64,000 nucleotides of DNA from Clostridium sp. CMCC3677 (GTDB taxonomy: Bacteria > Bacillota > Clostridia > Clostridiales > Clostridiaceae): positions 1-64,000 of the forward strand of contig NZ_JAMQHS010000009.1 of the NCBI RefSeq assembly GCF_023845585.1. Direction: 5' to 3'. Shown here in pieces: positions 28,124-38,805 of the stretch. The first letter of the stretch is position 1. Each line of letters opens with the position of its first letter. Below the pieces are notes generated by a model. The model ran no database searches, was not told the DNA's origin, and was given only the letters and a program-made list of their open reading frames with translations. The translations under genes and the position numbers were made by a program.

Positions 28124-28153
28124 GTGATCTTTTATTCACCTATACAAGTATGA
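28124..28153 (+). CDS. Short upstream ORF overlapping the nusG start (putative)
   Basis: GTG at 28124 lies 5 bases after a strong GGGAGG (28113-28118) and opens a 9-codon frame (MIFYSPIQV) whose TGA (28151-28153) overlaps the nusG ATG as ATGA. nusG itself has no ribosome site within 25 bases. What is seen is the geometry; translation of the peptide and coupling are inference. The same stretch can fold as GGGTGA/TCACCT. Confidence 0.4.
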   Translation: MIFYSPIQV

Positions 28154-28671
28154 GTGATATAGCAAGATGGTATGTAGTGCATACATACTCAGGATACGAA
28201 AATAAGGTTAAAGCAAACCTAGAAAAAGCAATTGAAAACAGAAGTCTTGAATCACTAATTTATGACATGCAAGTGCCTATGGAAGAAGTGATTGAAGAAA
28301 AAGATGGCAAACAAAAAGTCTCATTAAAAAAGAAATTTCCTGGTTATGTATTGATAAAAATGCTGATGACTGATGAATCTTGGTATGTTGTAAGAAACAC
28401 AAGAGGAGTCACAGGATTTGTAGGACCAGGATCAAAGCCTGTTCCTCTTTCTGACGAAGAAGTGGAAACAATGGGAGTTTTAGAAATGCCTGTTGAGATT
28501 GACTTGGAAGTAGGGGAAAGTATAAGAATTATCTCAGGACCTTTAATGGATTCAGTAGCAAAAATACAAGAGATAGTTTTAGAAAAGAAAAAGATAAAGG
28601 CTTTAGTAGATATGTTTGGCAGGGAAACACTTGCTGAACTAGACTTTAATCAAGTTGAAAAATTAGTTTAA
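28150..28671 (+). CDS. nusG: NusG, transcription elongation/termination factor
   Basis: A 173-residue NusG with an N-terminal NGN domain (RWYVVHTYSGYENKVKANLE) and a C-terminal KOW domain (GESIRIISGPLMDSVAKIQEI). It binds RNA polymerase and can couple it to the ribosome. Start: ATG at 28150, which gives the family N-terminus MSDIARWYVV. A longer in-frame TTG reading (28120) sits one base from the only ribosome site and adds ten atypical residues, so it is rejected. Initiation probably depends on the overlapping upstream ORF or on a looped-out hairpin. Confidence 0.95.
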   Translation: MSDIARWYVVHTYSGYENKVKANLEKAIENRSLESLIYDMQVPMEEVIEEKDGKQKVSLKKKFPGYVLIKMLMTDESWYVVRNTRGVTGFVGPGSKPVPLSDEEVETMGVLEMPVEIDLEVGESIRIISGPLMDSVAKIQEIVLEKKKIKALVDMFGRETLAELDFNQVEKLV

Positions 28672-28697
28672 TTTAAATATAAGCTAATTTTAAATAA

Positions 28698-28728
28698 GTG
28701 GGAGGACAAAAAAGTCCGTATATACCAC
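28698..28728 (+). promoter_or_regulatory. Ribosomal protein L1 binding motif in the rplK leader
   Basis: GTGG (28698-28701) pairs with CCAC (28725-28728), and GGAC (28704-28707) with GTCC (28714-28717). Between them is an asymmetric loop, GA on one side and 7 bases (GTATATA) on the other. This mimics the L1 site in 23S rRNA, where TACCAC is conserved. It lies about 20 bases before the rplK start. L1 autorepression of rplK-rplA is established in bacteria. Confidence 0.85.
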
Positions 28729-28749
28729 AGTGTAGGAGGAATAACGAAA

Positions 28750-29175
28750 ATGGCTAAAAAAGTAACTGGAATGATTAAACTTCAACTTCAAGCAGGTAAG
28801 GCAACACCAGCACCACCTGTTGGTCCAGCTTTAGGTCAACATGGTGTAAACATAATGGGATTCTGTAAGGAGTTTAACGCAAAAACAGCAAATCAAGCTG
28901 GGTTAATAATACCAGTAGTTATAACTGTTTACCAAGATAGATCTTTTAGTTTCATATTAAAGACTCCTCCAGCTGCTGTTCTAATCAAGAAAGAATTAGG
29001 ATTAGAAAGTGGATCAGGAGTACCTAACAGAACAAAAGTAGGAAGTTTAACTAAAGAACAAGTTAAAAAGATTGCTGAAACTAAAATGCCAGACTTAAAT
29101 GCTGCTAGCATCGAAACAGCTATGAAAATGATCGAAGGTACAGCAAGAAGTATGGGCGTAACAATTCAAGAGTAA
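28750..29175 (+). CDS. rplK: Ribosomal protein L11
   Basis: A 141-residue L11 of the GTPase-associated centre. Proline-rich N-terminus [20 protein letters not shown] (about 16-35) and C-terminal rRNA-binding domain ([18 protein letters not shown]) are complete. Ribosome site AGGAGG. First gene of the rplK-rplA pair, each preceded by an L1-binding motif. Confidence 0.98.
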   Translation: MAKKVTGMIKLQLQAGKATPAPPVGPALGQHGVNIMGFCKEFNAKTANQAGLIIPVVITVYQDRSFSFILKTPPAAVLIKKELGLESGSGVPNRTKVGSLTKEQVKKIAETKMPDLNAASIETAMKMIEGTARSMGVTIQE

Positions 29176-29188
29176 TTCGTAAAAATAA

Positions 29189-29215
29189 GTGGGAGGTAAA
29201 AACCGCTAATACCAC
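29189..29215 (+). promoter_or_regulatory. Second L1 binding motif, rplK-rplA spacer
   Basis: GTGG (29189-29192) with CCAC (29212-29215), and GGT (29195-29197) with ACC (29202-29204). The same GA versus 7-base asymmetric loop (GCTAATA) occurs. The inner helix differs in sequence from the first copy but keeps pairing (GGAC/GTCC versus GGT/ACC), which supports a selected RNA structure. Confidence 0.85.
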
Positions 29216-29229
29216 AGAGGAGGCTTATA

Positions 29230-29919
29230 ATGGGAAAGAAATATATTGAAAGTTCAAAGTTAATAGATAAAAGTGCTTTATACAACTCAACTGAAGCATT
29301 AGATTTAACTGTAAAAACTGCAAAAGCAAACTTTGATGAAACAATTGAACTACATGTAAGACTTGGAGTAGATCCAAGACATGCAGATCAACAAGTTAGA
29401 GGAGCAGTTGTATTACCTAATGGAACTGGTAAAACAGTTAGAGTTCTTGTTTTTGCTAAGGGAGATAAGGCTACTGAAGCTCAAGAAGCTGGAGCAGATT
29501 TCGTTGGAGCTGAAGATTTAGTTCAAAAGATCCAATCAGAAAACTGGTTTGATTATGATGTAGTTGTTGCAACTCCAGATATGATGGGTGTAGTTGGTAG
29601 AATTGGTAGAGTATTAGGACCTAAGGGATTAATGCCTAATCCAAAATCAGGTACAGTAACATTTGACGTTGCTAAAGCAATTGCTGAAATTAAAGCTGGT
29701 AAAGTAGAATATAGAGTTGATAAAACTTCTATAGTTCATTGCCCAATTGGAAAGAAATCTTTTGGAACTGAAAAGTTAAAAGAAAACTTTACAACATTAA
29801 TGGAAGCTTTAGTTAAAGCTAAGCCAGCAGCTGCTAAGGGACAATACTTAAAATCAATTACTGTTTCTAGCACAATGGGACCAGGAGCAAAAATTAATCC
29901 AACAAAAGCTTTAGATTAA
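29230..29919 (+). CDS. rplA: Ribosomal protein L1
   Basis: A 229-residue L1 of the ribosomal stalk, also the translational repressor of its own operon. The conserved segments [36 protein letters not shown] and [12 protein letters not shown] are present and the length is standard. Ribosome site GAGGAGG just after the second L1 motif, so bound L1 would hide it. Confidence 0.98.
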   Translation: MGKKYIESSKLIDKSALYNSTEALDLTVKTAKANFDETIELHVRLGVDPRHADQQVRGAVVLPNGTGKTVRVLVFAKGDKATEAQEAGADFVGAEDLVQKIQSENWFDYDVVVATPDMMGVVGRIGRVLGPKGLMPNPKSGTVTFDVAKAIAEIKAGKVEYRVDKTSIVHCPIGKKSFGTEKLKENFTTLMEALVKAKPAAAKGQYLKSITVSSTMGPGAKINPTKALD

Positions 29920-29921
29920 TA

Positions 29922-29950
29922 TTGACATAATGAATTAAATGTGATATATT
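29922..29950 (+). promoter_or_regulatory. Promoter of rplJ-rplL
   Basis: TTGACA (29922-29927), 17-base spacer, TATATT (29945-29950). It starts 3 bases after the rplA stop. Confidence 0.88.
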
Positions 29951-29956
29951 TTAATT

Positions 29957-30085
29957 CGTTGTGAAAGTTAAAAATATATTTTCCATAGACAGTAGGTGCG
30001 AGAGCATAAAGTTTAAACTACCTACCGAGGTATATAATAAGTAAGTTTATTATAGATCTTCTCTGTCTATGGGAAGATCTTTTTT
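29957..30085 (+). promoter_or_regulatory. L10 (rplJ) leader with attenuator switch
   Basis: The leader has an L10-leader-like core (GTAGGTGCGAG...CTACCTACCGAGG, about 29992-30030) and a terminator AGATCTTC (30054-30061)/GAAGATCT (30073-30080) with T run. The terminator loop CTGTCTATGG (30063-30072) is a perfect complement of CCATAGACAG at 29983-29992. So the 5' strand can invade the loop and block the terminator. Feedback by L10(L12)4 is established for this leader class. Confidence 0.88.
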
Positions 30086-30129
30086 AATAGAATTAAGCAG
30101 TTTAAAACTGTGAGGAGGTGGATCATAGC

Positions 30130-30633
30130 ATGAACAAGAACAGACAACTTAAAGAAGCAAAAGTTGCTGAAATTAAAGAAAAGTTAGAAAAAGCAAAAGC
30201 AGTTGTGTTCGCTAAGTATCAAGGCTTAACAGTTGAAGAAGATACAGCTCTTAGAAAAAATTTAAGAGAAGCTGGCGTAGAATACAAAGTATATAAAAAT
30301 ACTTTAGTAAGTATAGCAGCTAAAGAATTAGGTTTAGACGGTGCTGTTGAATACTTAGAAGGACCAGTAGCTATTGCATTTGGATATGAAGATGTTACTG
30401 TAGGAGCTAGAGTCCTAAATGATTTTGCAAAAGATCATAAGAAGTTAGAATTAAAAGCTGGTATTGTAGAAGGAGAAATCTACGATGCAGATAAAATCAA
30501 ACAACTTGCTACAATTCCTTCAAAAGAAGTTCTTATTGCAAAACTTCTTGGAAGTATCAAGTCTCCACTATCAAACTTTGCATACTTATTAAGTGCAATT
30601 AAAGATAGTAAGGAATCAGAATCAGCTGAATAA
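30130..30633 (+). CDS. rplJ: Ribosomal protein L10
   Basis: A 167-residue L10, base of the L7/L12 stalk. Features: [36 protein letters not shown] (rRNA-binding half) and the C-terminal L12-binding helix ([17 protein letters not shown]). Start: ATG at 30130, 9 bases after GGAGGTG; the GTG at 30118 lies in that ribosome site. Controlled by the leader just upstream. Confidence 0.97.
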   Translation: MNKNRQLKEAKVAEIKEKLEKAKAVVFAKYQGLTVEEDTALRKNLREAGVEYKVYKNTLVSIAAKELGLDGAVEYLEGPVAIAFGYEDVTVGARVLNDFAKDHKKLELKAGIVEGEIYDADKIKQLATIPSKEVLIAKLLGSIKSPLSNFAYLLSAIKDSKESESAE

Positions 30634-30690
30634 TGCTGAATAAAAAACAATTATAAATTTTATGAAAAAATTTCGGAGGTGCTATTTAAA

Positions 30691-31053
30691 ATGACAAGAG
30701 AAGATATCATTCAAGCTATAAAAGAAATGAGCGTTTTAGAATTAAATGAATTAGTAAAAGCTTGCGAAGAAGAATTTGGAGTAAGCGCAGCTGCTCCAGT
30801 TGCTGTAGCAGGAGCTGTAGCAGGTGGTGCTGGAGAAGAAAAAACTGAATTTGATGTAATACTAGCTAGCGCTGGTGCAAACAAAATCAAAGTTATAAAA
30901 GCAGTTAGAGAAATCACTGGATTAGGATTAAAAGAAGCTAAAGAAATAGTTGATGGAGCTCCTAAGACATTAAAAGAAGCTGTATCTAAAGAAGAAGCAG
31001 AAGACATGAAAGCTAAATTAGCTGAAGTTGGAGCAGAAGTAGAAGTTAAATAA
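30691..31053 (+). CDS. rplL: Ribosomal protein L7/L12
   Basis: A 120-residue stalk protein: N-terminal dimerisation helix ([20 protein letters not shown]), an Ala/Gly/Val-rich hinge (about 36-53) and the C-terminal factor-binding domain ([20 protein letters not shown]...[16 protein letters not shown]). Start: ATG at 30691, 10 bases after GGAGGT. A terminator follows. Confidence 0.98.
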   Translation: MTREDIIQAIKEMSVLELNELVKACEEEFGVSAAAPVAVAGAVAGGAGEEKTEFDVILASAGANKIKVIKAVREITGLGLKEAKEIVDGAPKTLKEAVSKEEAEDMKAKLAEVGAEVEVK

Positions 31054-31070
31054 TTTAATTTCTTATATAT

Positions 31071-31100
31071 AAAAAAGGTGCTTATATAGCACCTTTTTTA
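31071..31100 (+). terminator. Terminator after rplL
   Basis: AAAAAAGGTGC (31071-31081) with GCACCTTTTTT (31089-31099): 11 bp ending in a T run. It separates rplJ-rplL from rpoB, which has its own promoter. Confidence 0.92.
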
Positions 31101-31221
31101 AACTCATTTTATAAAGCTATATAAAATGTTGATTTATATAGTAAATATTTTATATAGCTTTATAGCTATTGAAGTGTTAATATATCTAAATTTTTCCTAA
31201 AAAAATTACGTCATTAATATA

Positions 31222-31250
31222 TTGACAAGGAAATTTTTATATGATAGTAT
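31222..31250 (+). promoter_or_regulatory. Promoter of rpoB-rpoC
   Basis: TTGACA (31222-31227), 17-base spacer, TAGTAT (31245-31250); a TATAAT at 31253-31258 is an alternative -10 with longer spacing. Confidence 0.8.
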
Positions 31251-31256
31251 CATATA

Positions 31257-31417
31257 ATGTACTTAACCATGATAGTGGGTAAGTGTATATATGTGGGAAA
31301 AATAAGTATAATCTGACCAAAAATGGTTATACTGAAAGAAGACGCTATCCGAAAGCATAAGTCCTTAGAGGAAGTATGTTTTTTGGTTATTTTACTTTAT
31401 ACAAGGGGTGAAAGTTG
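31257..31417 (+). promoter_or_regulatory. Structured rpoB leader RNA, unassigned
   Basis: The ~160-nt leader can form at least three hairpins: ACTTA..CC/GG..TAAGT (31261-31284); AGTATAA (31305-31311) with TTATACT (31327-31333), carrying a 5-nt one-sided bulge TCTGA and an inner CCA/TGG; and GAC-GCT/AGC-GTC (31341-31363). No terminator is visible. I cannot assign it to a known leader family. Rest of the 31101-31417 gap: A/T-rich, nothing else seen. Confidence 0.5.
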
Positions 31418-34400
31418 ATGGTACATCCTGTCCAAGTTGGAAAAAGAACGAGAATGAGTTTTGGTAAAGTCAAAGACGTTACAGAAATGCCAAATCTAAT
31501 TGAAGTGCAATTAGATTCATATCAGTGGTTTTTAAGAGAAGGACTGCACGAAGTTTTTGGTGATATCAATCCTATTACAAATTTTACAGGAAATTTAGTG
31601 CTAGAATTTGTAGATTATAAGCTTGATATGGATAATATTAAGTATTCTGTTGAAGAGTGTAAAGAAAGAGATGCAACTTATGCAGCACCGTTAAAAGTTT
31701 CAGTAAGATTACAAAACAATGAAACTGGTGAAATTAAAGAACAAGAAGTGTTTATGGGAGACTTCCCATTAATGACTGAACAAGGTACTTTTATAATTAA
31801 TGGTGCAGAAAGAGTTATTGTAAGCCAATTAGTTAGATCACCAGGGGTATATTACAATTATTCAATTGATAAAACTGGTAAGAAATTATATTCAGCTACA
31901 GTAATTCCAAACAGAGGTGCTTGGTTAGAGTATGAAACAGACTCTAATGATATTATTTATGTAAGAATTGATAAAACAAGGAAACTTCCAATAACAATTT
32001 TAGCAAGAGCTATGGGATTTGGAAGCGATCAAGAATTATTAGACTTCTTTGGTGAAGATGAAAGATTCAGAGCAAGTATTGAAAAAGATAATACTAAGAC
32101 TAGAGAAGAAGGATTACTTGAAATATATAAAAGATTAAGACCAGGTGAGCCACCAACGGTAGATAGTGCAATATCATTAATAGACTCATTATTTTTTGAT
32201 GCTAAAAGATATGATTTATCTAGAGTTGGAAGATATAAGTTCAATAAAAAGCTTGCATTAAATTTAAGAATTGCTAATCAAATAGCAGCAATGGATGTAA
32301 TTAATCCATCTACTGGAGAAATTATGGTTGAAAAAGGCCAAAAAATCAGTAGATTATTATCAGAAGACATTCAAAATGCAGGAATAAAATCAGTAGACAT
32401 ATTAGTTGATGATAAACTTGTTAGAGTTATTAGCAATAATTTTGTAGATATAACGAAACAAGTACCTTTTGACGTAAGTGATTTACAAATAAAGGAATTG
32501 GTACATTATCCAACTTTAAGAGAAATATTAGATAATTATTCTGATGAAGCAACTATAAAAGAAGAAATTAAGAAAAATTTAAGTAGACTTATTCCAAAAC
32601 ATATCATAAAAGATGATATATTTGCAACTATTAGTTATGAACTAGGATTGCCTTATGGAATAGGTTATGTTGACGATATAGATCATTTGGGAAATAGAAG
32701 ATTAAGATCAGTAGGAGAATTATTACAAAATCAATTTAGAATTGGTTTATCTAGAATGGAAAGAGTAGTTAAAGAAAGAATGACTATTCAGGACCAAGAA
32801 TCAATAACTCCTCAAATGTTAATTAATATAAGACCAGTAGCAGCGGCTATTAAAGAATTCTTTGGTAGTTCACAATTATCTCAATTCATGGATCAAACAA
32901 ATCCATTATCAGAATTAACACATAAGAGAAGATTATCAGCTTTAGGACCAGGAGGTCTTTCAAGAGAAAGAGCTGGTTTCGAAGTTAGAGACGTTCATCA
33001 TTCTCATTATGGTAGAATGTGTCCAATAGAAACACCAGAAGGTCCAAATATAGGGCTTATAAACTCATTAGCTACTTTTGCTAGAGTTAATGAATATGGA
33101 TTTATAGAAACACCATATAGAATTATAGATAAAGAAAATGCTAGAGCAACTGATGAAATAAGATATTTTACAGCTGATGAAGAAGATCAATGCTTAATTG
33201 CTCAAGCAAAAGAGCCATTAGATGAAAATGGTTATTTTGTAGACAAAAAAGTAACTGTTAGATACTTAGAAGATGTATTAGTAGTTCCAGCAACAGATGT
33301 TGACTTAATGGATGTATCTGCAAGACAAATTGTATCAGTGGCAACAGCTATGATACCTTTCCTTGAAAATGATGATGCATCAAGAGCACTTATGGGATCT
33401 AACATGCAACGTCAAGCGGTTCCATTATTAAAACCTCAAGCACCAATTGTTGGTACTGGAATAGAATTTAAAGCAGCGGTAGATTCTGGAGTTCTTCCAA
33501 AGGCTAAAAATGCTGGTATTGTTACATTCGTATCTGCTAATGAAATTAGAGTGAAGAGAGATTCAGATGGAGGAACTGATAACTATAGATTACTTAAGTT
33601 TAAGAGAAGTAACCAAAGTAGTTGTATAAATCAAAGACCTATAGTAACTAAAGGTGAAATAGTATTTAAGAACCAAGTTCTTGCAGATGGTCCTTCAACT
33701 GATTTAGGAGAAATAGCATTAGGTAAGAACATAAGAATGGGATTTATAACTTGGGAAGGTTATAATTACGAAGATGCTATGCTTATTTCAGAAGAACTAG
33801 TAAGAGAAGATGTATTCACATCTATGCATATTGAAGAATATGAATGTGAAGCAAGAGACACTAAACTAGGACCAGAAGAAATAACTAGAGATATACCTAA
33901 TGTAAGCGAAGATGCACTTAAAGATATAGATGATAGAGGTATCATCAGAATCGGTGCTGAAGTAAGATCAGGAGATATCTTAGTTGGTAAAGTTACACCT
34001 AAGGGAGAAACTGAACTTACAGCAGAAGAAAGATTATTAAGAGCAATATTTGGAGAAAAAGCAAGAGAAGTTAGAGATACTTCTTTAAGAGTTCCTCATG
34101 GAGAAGCTGGAATAATCGTTGATATCAAAGTATTTACAAGAGAAAATGGAGATGAATTAAATCCAGGAGTAAATGAACTTGTAAGATGCTATATAGTTCA
34201 AAAGAGAAAAATATCAGTAGGGGATAAGATGGCTGGACGTCATGGTAATAAAGGGGTTATTTCAAGAATATTACCTGAAGAAGATATGCCATTCTTACCA
34301 GACGGTAGACCATTACAAATATGCTTAAATCCACTAGGCGTACCTTCACGTATGAACATCGGTCAAGTACTTGAAGTGCATTTAGGTTGGGCTGCTAGCA

Positions 34401-35122
34401 AATTAGGTTGGCATATAGCAACACCTGTATTTGATGGAGCTACTGAAAGTGAAATTGAAGAATGTTTGGAAAAAGCAGGGTATAATGCAAATGGAAAAAC
34501 TGTACTATATGATGGTAGAACAGGAGAACCATTTGATAACTTAGTAACAGTAGGTATAATGTATATCTTAAAACTTGCCCATCTAGTTGATGATAAGATT
34601 CATGCTAGATCAACAGGTCCATATTCTTTAGTTACACAACAACCACTAGGGGGTAAAGCTCAATTCGGTGGTCAAAGATTTGGAGAAATGGAAGTTTGGG
34701 CTCTTGAAGCCTATGGAGCAGCTCATACATTACAAGAAATATTAACTGTTAAATCAGATGATGTTGTAGGTAGAGTAAAAACATATGAAGCTATTGTTAA
34801 GGGTGAAAATATACCTGAACCAGGAGTGCCAGAATCATTTAAAGTACTTATAAAAGAACTTCAAGCATTATGCTTAGATGTTAAAGTTTTAAATGAAAAT
34901 CATCAAGAAGTTAGTTTAAAAGAATATGCTGATGAAGAAATGGCGGATTTAGAAGTTAATATAGAAGGTTCAGAAGAAAGCACTCCAGTAGTAGAGAGCA
35001 ACACTGAAGAAGTTGAAGACGGATATAGAGAAGATCTTGATGAAATTGAATATGATGAAAATTTTGAAATAGAAACACTTGAAACTGATCTAGAATTAGA
35101 TGATTTTAATGATGAACATTAA
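31418..35122 (+). CDS. rpoB: RNA polymerase beta subunit
   Basis: A 1,234-residue catalytic subunit. The rifampicin pocket reads [20 protein letters not shown] and [20 protein letters not shown], with the wild-type Asp, His and Ser at the usual resistance positions, so rifampicin sensitivity is predicted. [16 protein letters not shown] and the [20 protein letters not shown]-terminal signature are present. A long acidic tail (about the last 75 residues) ends the protein, as in other Clostridia. Start: ATG at 31418, 7 bases after AAGGGGTG; a TTG one codon earlier is possible. Confidence 0.99.
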   Translation: MVHPVQVGKRTRMSFGKVKDVTEMPNLIEVQLDSYQWFLREGLHEVFGDINPITNFTGNLVLEFVDYKLDMDNIKYSVEECKERDATYAAPLKVSVRLQNNETGEIKEQEVFMGDFPLMTEQGTFIINGAERVIVSQLVRSPGVYYNYSIDKTGKKLYSATVIPNRGAWLEYETDSNDIIYVRIDKTRKLPITILARAMGFGSDQELLDFFGEDERFRASIEKDNTKTREEGLLEIYKRLRPGEPPTVDSAISLIDSLFFDAKRYDLSRVGRYKFNKKLALNLRIANQIAAMDVINPSTGEIMVEKGQKISRLLSEDIQNAGIKSVDILVDDKLVRVISNNFVDITKQVPFDVSDLQIKELVHYPTLREILDNYSDEATIKEEIKKNLSRLIPKHIIKDDIFATISYELGLPYGIGYVDDIDHLGNRRLRSVGELLQNQFRIGLSRMERVVKERMTIQDQESITPQMLINIRPVAAAIKEFFGSSQLSQFMDQTNPLSELTHKRRLSALGPGGLSRERAGFEVRDVHHSHYGRMCPIETPEGPNIGLINSLATFARVNEYGFIETPYRIIDKENARATDEIRYFTADEEDQCLIAQAKEPLDENGYFVDKKVTVRYLEDVLVVPATDVDLMDVSARQIVSVATAMIPFLENDDASRALMGSNMQRQAVPLLKPQAPIVGTGIEFKAAVDSGVLPKAKNAGIVTFVSANEIRVKRDSDGGTDNYRLLKFKRSNQSSCINQRPIVTKGEIVFKNQVLADGPSTDLGEIALGKNIRMGFITWEGYNYEDAMLISEELVREDVFTSMHIEEYECEARDTKLGPEEITRDIPNVSEDALKDIDDRGIIRIGAEVRSGDILVGKVTPKGETELTAEERLLRAIFGEKAREVRDTSLRVPHGEAGIIVDIKVFTRENGDELNPGVNELVRCYIVQKRKISVGDKMAGRHGNKGVISRILPEEDMPFLPDGRPLQICLNPLGVPSRMNIGQVLEVHLGWAASKLGWHIATPVFDGATESEIEECLEKAGYNANGKTVLYDGRTGEPFDNLVTVGIMYILKLAHLVDDKIHARSTGPYSLVTQQPLGGKAQFGGQRFGEMEVWALEAYGAAHTLQEILTVKSDDVVGRVKTYEAIVKGENIPEPGVPESFKVLIKELQALCLDVKVLNENHQEVSLKEYADEEMADLEVNIEGSEESTPVVESNTEEVEDGYREDLDEIEYDENFEIETLETDLELDDFNDEH

Positions 35123-35143
35123 TTTTGAAGGGAGGATTTACCC

Positions 35144-38100
35144 TTGTTTGAGTTAAATAATTTTGATGCCATACAAATTGGTTTAGCATCTCCAGAACAA
35201 ATAAGAGAGTGGTCAAGAGGAGAAGTAAAAAAACCTGAAACTATTAATTACAGAACATTAAAGCCAGAAAAAGATGGTCTTTTCTGTGAAAGAATATTTG
35301 GACCTATGAAAGACTGGGAATGTCATTGTGGAAAATATAAGAGAGTAAGATATAAAGGTATAGTTTGTGACAGATGTGGAGTTGAAGTTACAAAGGCTAA
35401 AGTAAGAAGAGAAAGAATGGGGCACATAGAACTGGCTGCTCCAGTTTCTCACATTTGGTACTTTAAGGGAATTCCATCAAGAATGGGATTATTAATGGAT
35501 ATGTCACCAAGAGCTTTAGAAAAAGTTTTATATTTTGCATCTTATATAGTAATAGATCCAAAAGAAACACCATTATTAAAGAAACAATTGCTTAATGAAA
35601 AAGAATATAGAGAAGCAATAGATAAATATGGTGATGATAGCTTTGTTGCCGGAATGGGTGCTGAAGCAATTCAAGAATTACTTGGAGAAATAGACTTAGT
35701 AGCTGGTGCTAAAGAACTTAAAGAAGACTTAAAGCAAAGCACAGGTCAAAAAAGAGTAAGAATTATAAGAAGATTAGAAGTTGTAGAATCTTTTGCTAAG
35801 TCAGGAAATGATCCTAAATGGATGATTATAAATGTAATTCCTGTAATTCCACCAGATTTAAGACCTATGGTTCAATTAGATGGAGGAAGATTTGCAACAT
35901 CTGATTTAAATGATTTATATAGAAGAGTTATTAACAGAAACAATAGATTAAAGAAATTATTAGATTTAGGAGCACCAGATATCATTGTAAGAAATGAAAA
36001 AAGAATGCTTCAAGAAGCAGTAGATGCTCTTATTGATAATGGTAGAAGAGGTAGACCGGTAACGGGTCCAGGAAATAGACCTTTAAAATCTCTTTCAGAT
36101 ATGTTAAAGGGTAAACAAGGTAGATTTAGACAAAACTTACTTGGTAAGAGAGTTGACTATTCTGGTAGATCAGTTATCGTTGTTGGACCAGAATTAAAAA
36201 TGTATCAATGTGGACTTCCAAAAGAAATGGCTTTAGAGTTATTTAAACCATTTGTTATGAAGAAATTAGTTCAAGATGGAATTGCACATAATATAAAGAG
36301 TGCTAAGAGGATGGTAGAAAGAGTTTTACCACAAGTATGGGATGTGTTAGAAGAAGTTATTACTGATCATCCAGTATTACTTAATCGTGCTCCTACACTA
36401 CATAGATTAGGAATTCAAGCGTTCCAACCTGTATTAGTAGAAGGAAGAGCAATTAAATTACATCCATTAGCATGTACAGCGTATAATGCTGACTTTGATG
36501 GAGACCAAATGGCTGTCCATGTACCGCTATCAGTAGAAGCTCAAGCAGAAGCAAGATTCTTAATGTTAGCAGCAGGAAATATTTTAAAACCATCTGATGG
36601 TAAACCAGTTTGTGTACCAACACAAGATATGGTTCTTGGTTCTTACTACTTAACCATGGATAGAACTGGCGCTAAGGGAGAAGGCATGACTTTCTCTAAT
36701 AAAGATGAGGCTGTTATGGCTTATGAATCTAAATATATAGATATTCATGCACAAATCAATGTTAGAGTATACAAAGAAATAGATGGAGTAGTAAAATCAG
36801 GAATAATAAAAACTACAGTAGGAAAACTTATATTTAATGAATCAATTCCTCAAGATTTAGGATTTGTTAATAGAGAAAATGAAAAAGAAAAATTTGATTT
36901 AGAAATAGATTTCCTAGTAACTAAGAAATCATTAGGAAAAGTAATAGATCAAAGTTATATGCTACATGGTCCTACGAAAACATCAATAATGCTTGATAAT
37001 ATTAAAGCATTAGGATATCATTATTCATCAATTGGTGCCGTAACAGTTGCAGCATCAGATATGATAGTACCTCAAGTTAAATACGATTTACTACATGAAG
37101 CAGATGAAACAATAGATAAAATCGAAAAGATGTATAAAAGAGGATTTATATCTGAAGATGAAAGATATGAAAGAGTTATAGAAAAATGGACTAAGACAAC
37201 AGAAGAAGTTGCCGATGCATTAATGGATAGTTTGGATAAATTTAATCCAATCTACATGATGGCAGATTCAGGAGCCAGAGGATCTAAATCTCAAATCAAG
37301 CAATTAGCTGGTATGAGAGGACTTATGGCAAGTCCATCAGGAAAAATCCTTGAATTACCAATCAGAGCATCATTTAGAGAAGGTCTTGATGTATTAGAAT
37401 ACTTTATATCTACTCATGGAGCTAGAAAAGGTAATGCTGATACAGCGTTAAAAACAGCCGATTCAGGTTATTTAACAAGAAGACTTGTTGATGTTTGTCA
37501 AGATGTAATTGTAAGGGAAGAAGACTGTGGAACAGATGACGGAATATACGTATCTGAAATAAAAGAAGGTTCTGAAGTAATCGAAGAATTAAAAGAAAGA
37601 TTAATTGGTAGATATACTGCAGAAGATATAGTTGATCCTAATAGTGGAGACGTAATAGTAGCTAAAAATGAATATATGAATCCAGTAATAGCTGATAAAG
37701 TTGTTTATGCTGGAATCAAAAAAGTTAAGATAAGATCTGCATTCACGTGTGATTGTAAAGTTGGTGTGTGTGCCAAGTGTTATGGAATGAATATGGCTAC
37801 AGCTAAGAAGATTGATATAGGAGAAGCTGTTGGTATAATAGCAGCTCAATCAATTGGAGAACCAGGAACACAGCTTACAATGAGAACATTCCATACAGGT
37901 GGAGTTGCAGGATCAGATATTACTCAAGGTTTACCTAGAGTTGAAGAATTATTTGAAGCTAGAAAACCAAAGGGGCTTGCTATAGTAAGTGAAATAAATG
38001 GTAATGTAAGAATTGAAGAAACTAAGAAAAAGAGAGCTGTATTTGTTATGGATGCAGATGGAGAAGAACGTAGCTATGATATCCCATTTGGATCAAGATT

Positions 38101-38677
38101 AAAAGTATCTGATGGAGATTATATTGAAGCTGGAGATGAGATAACAGAAGGATCAGTAAATCCTCATGATATTATGAACATTAAAGGTGTAGATGGAGCT
38201 AGAAGATATTTACTTTCAGAAGTTCAAAAAGTATATAGACTACAAGGGGTTGATATTAATGATAAGCACCTTGAAGTAGTTGTAAAACAAATGACTAGAA
38301 AAGTAAAAGTTCTTGAATCTGGTGATACTGAGTTATTACCTGGAACAATGATAGATATTTTTGATTTCCAAGAAGCAAATGCTAAAGTTAGAGAATTTGG
38401 TGGAGAAGAGGCTAAAGGCGAACAATCTTTACTAGGTATTACTAAAGCAGCATTAGCTACAGATAGTTTCTTATCAGCAGCTTCATTCCAAGAAACTACT
38501 AGAGTTCTTACAGAAGCAGCTATAAAAGGAAAAGTTGATCCATTAATAGGATTAAAGGAAAATGTAATCATAGGTAAATTGATACCAGCTGGAACAGGTA
38601 TGATGAGATACAGAGGGTTAAATTTAAACACAAAAAATGAAAAAATAGAAGAAAATGAGATAGAAATAGTTGAATAA
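35144..38677 (+). CDS. rpoC: RNA polymerase beta' subunit
   Basis: A 1,177-residue catalytic subunit. Zinc site 1 is [19 protein letters not shown] (about 60-78), the Mg-binding loop is [12 protein letters not shown], and zinc site 2 is [13 protein letters not shown]. Start: TTG at 35144 with GGGAGG 9 bases upstream, giving [17 protein letters not shown]; no ATG or GTG fits. It follows rpoB by 21 bases. Just after the stop a new promoter and two hairpins begin. Confidence 0.99.
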   Translation: MFELNNFDAIQIGLASPEQIREWSRGEVKKPETINYRTLKPEKDGLFCERIFGPMKDWECHCGKYKRVRYKGIVCDRCGVEVTKAKVRRERMGHIELAAPVSHIWYFKGIPSRMGLLMDMSPRALEKVLYFASYIVIDPKETPLLKKQLLNEKEYREAIDKYGDDSFVAGMGAEAIQELLGEIDLVAGAKELKEDLKQSTGQKRVRIIRRLEVVESFAKSGNDPKWMIINVIPVIPPDLRPMVQLDGGRFATSDLNDLYRRVINRNNRLKKLLDLGAPDIIVRNEKRMLQEAVDALIDNGRRGRPVTGPGNRPLKSLSDMLKGKQGRFRQNLLGKRVDYSGRSVIVVGPELKMYQCGLPKEMALELFKPFVMKKLVQDGIAHNIKSAKRMVERVLPQVWDVLEEVITDHPVLLNRAPTLHRLGIQAFQPVLVEGRAIKLHPLACTAYNADFDGDQMAVHVPLSVEAQAEARFLMLAAGNILKPSDGKPVCVPTQDMVLGSYYLTMDRTGAKGEGMTFSNKDEAVMAYESKYIDIHAQINVRVYKEIDGVVKSGIIKTTVGKLIFNESIPQDLGFVNRENEKEKFDLEIDFLVTKKSLGKVIDQSYMLHGPTKTSIMLDNIKALGYHYSSIGAVTVAASDMIVPQVKYDLLHEADETIDKIEKMYKRGFISEDERYERVIEKWTKTTEEVADALMDSLDKFNPIYMMADSGARGSKSQIKQLAGMRGLMASPSGKILELPIRASFREGLDVLEYFISTHGARKGNADTALKTADSGYLTRRLVDVCQDVIVREEDCGTDDGIYVSEIKEGSEVIEELKERLIGRYTAEDIVDPNSGDVIVAKNEYMNPVIADKVVYAGIKKVKIRSAFTCDCKVGVCAKCYGMNMATAKKIDIGEAVGIIAAQSIGEPGTQLTMRTFHTGGVAGSDITQGLPRVEELFEARKPKGLAIVSEINGNVRIEETKKKRAVFVMDADGEERSYDIPFGSRLKVSDGDYIEAGDEITEGSVNPHDIMNIKGVDGARRYLLSEVQKVYRLQGVDINDKHLEVVVKQMTRKVKVLESGDTELLPGTMIDIFDFQEANAKVREFGGEEAKGEQSLLGITKAALATDSFLSAASFQETTRVLTEAAIKGKVDPLIGLKENVIIGKLIPAGTGMMRYRGLNLNTKNEKIEENEIEIVE

Positions 38678-38686
38678 TTAATTTTA

Positions 38687-38715
38687 TTGACATGCGTATA
38701 TTAAAATGATAAAAT
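38687..38715 (+). promoter_or_regulatory. Promoter upstream of the str operon
   Basis: TTGACA (38687-38692), 17-base spacer, TAAAAT (38710-38715), beginning 9 bases after rpoC. Start predicted near 38722. Confidence 0.75.
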
Positions 38716-38718
38716 ACA

Positions 38719-38748
38719 GTTTGTGTGGCTGTTAAAAGCCACACAAAC
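38719..38748 (+). terminator. Perfect 12-bp hairpin after rpoC, at the predicted start of the str transcript
   Basis: GTTTGTGTGGCT (38719-38730) with AGCCACACAAAC (38737-38748). There is no T run after it. It may end or protect rpoC mRNA, or fold the 5' end of the transcript from the promoter at 38687-38715. Confidence 0.6.
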
Positions 38749-38767
38749 ATATTTGTGAATAATACAT

Positions 38768-38805
38768 CATGAAGGCAAATTTAGTTTGTCTTCATGAGTT
38801 TTTAT
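38768..38805 (+). terminator. Terminator between rpoC and rpsL
   Basis: CATGAAGGCAAA (38768-38779) with TTTGTCTTCATG (38785-38796), one wobble, then AGTTTTTAT. It lies downstream of the promoter at 38687, so it would also truncate transcripts from that promoter (attenuator). 38806-38960 is A/T-rich with weak -10-like sequences and nothing firm. Confidence 0.8.

Noticed and set aside
28120..28149. In-frame TTG extension of nusG
   Set aside because: Only one base from the ribosome site, and it adds ten residues not seen in NusG N-termini.
31305..31333. Kink-turn in the rpoB leader hairpin
   Set aside because: The bulge is 5 nt and the tandem G-A pairs required for a kink-turn are not present.
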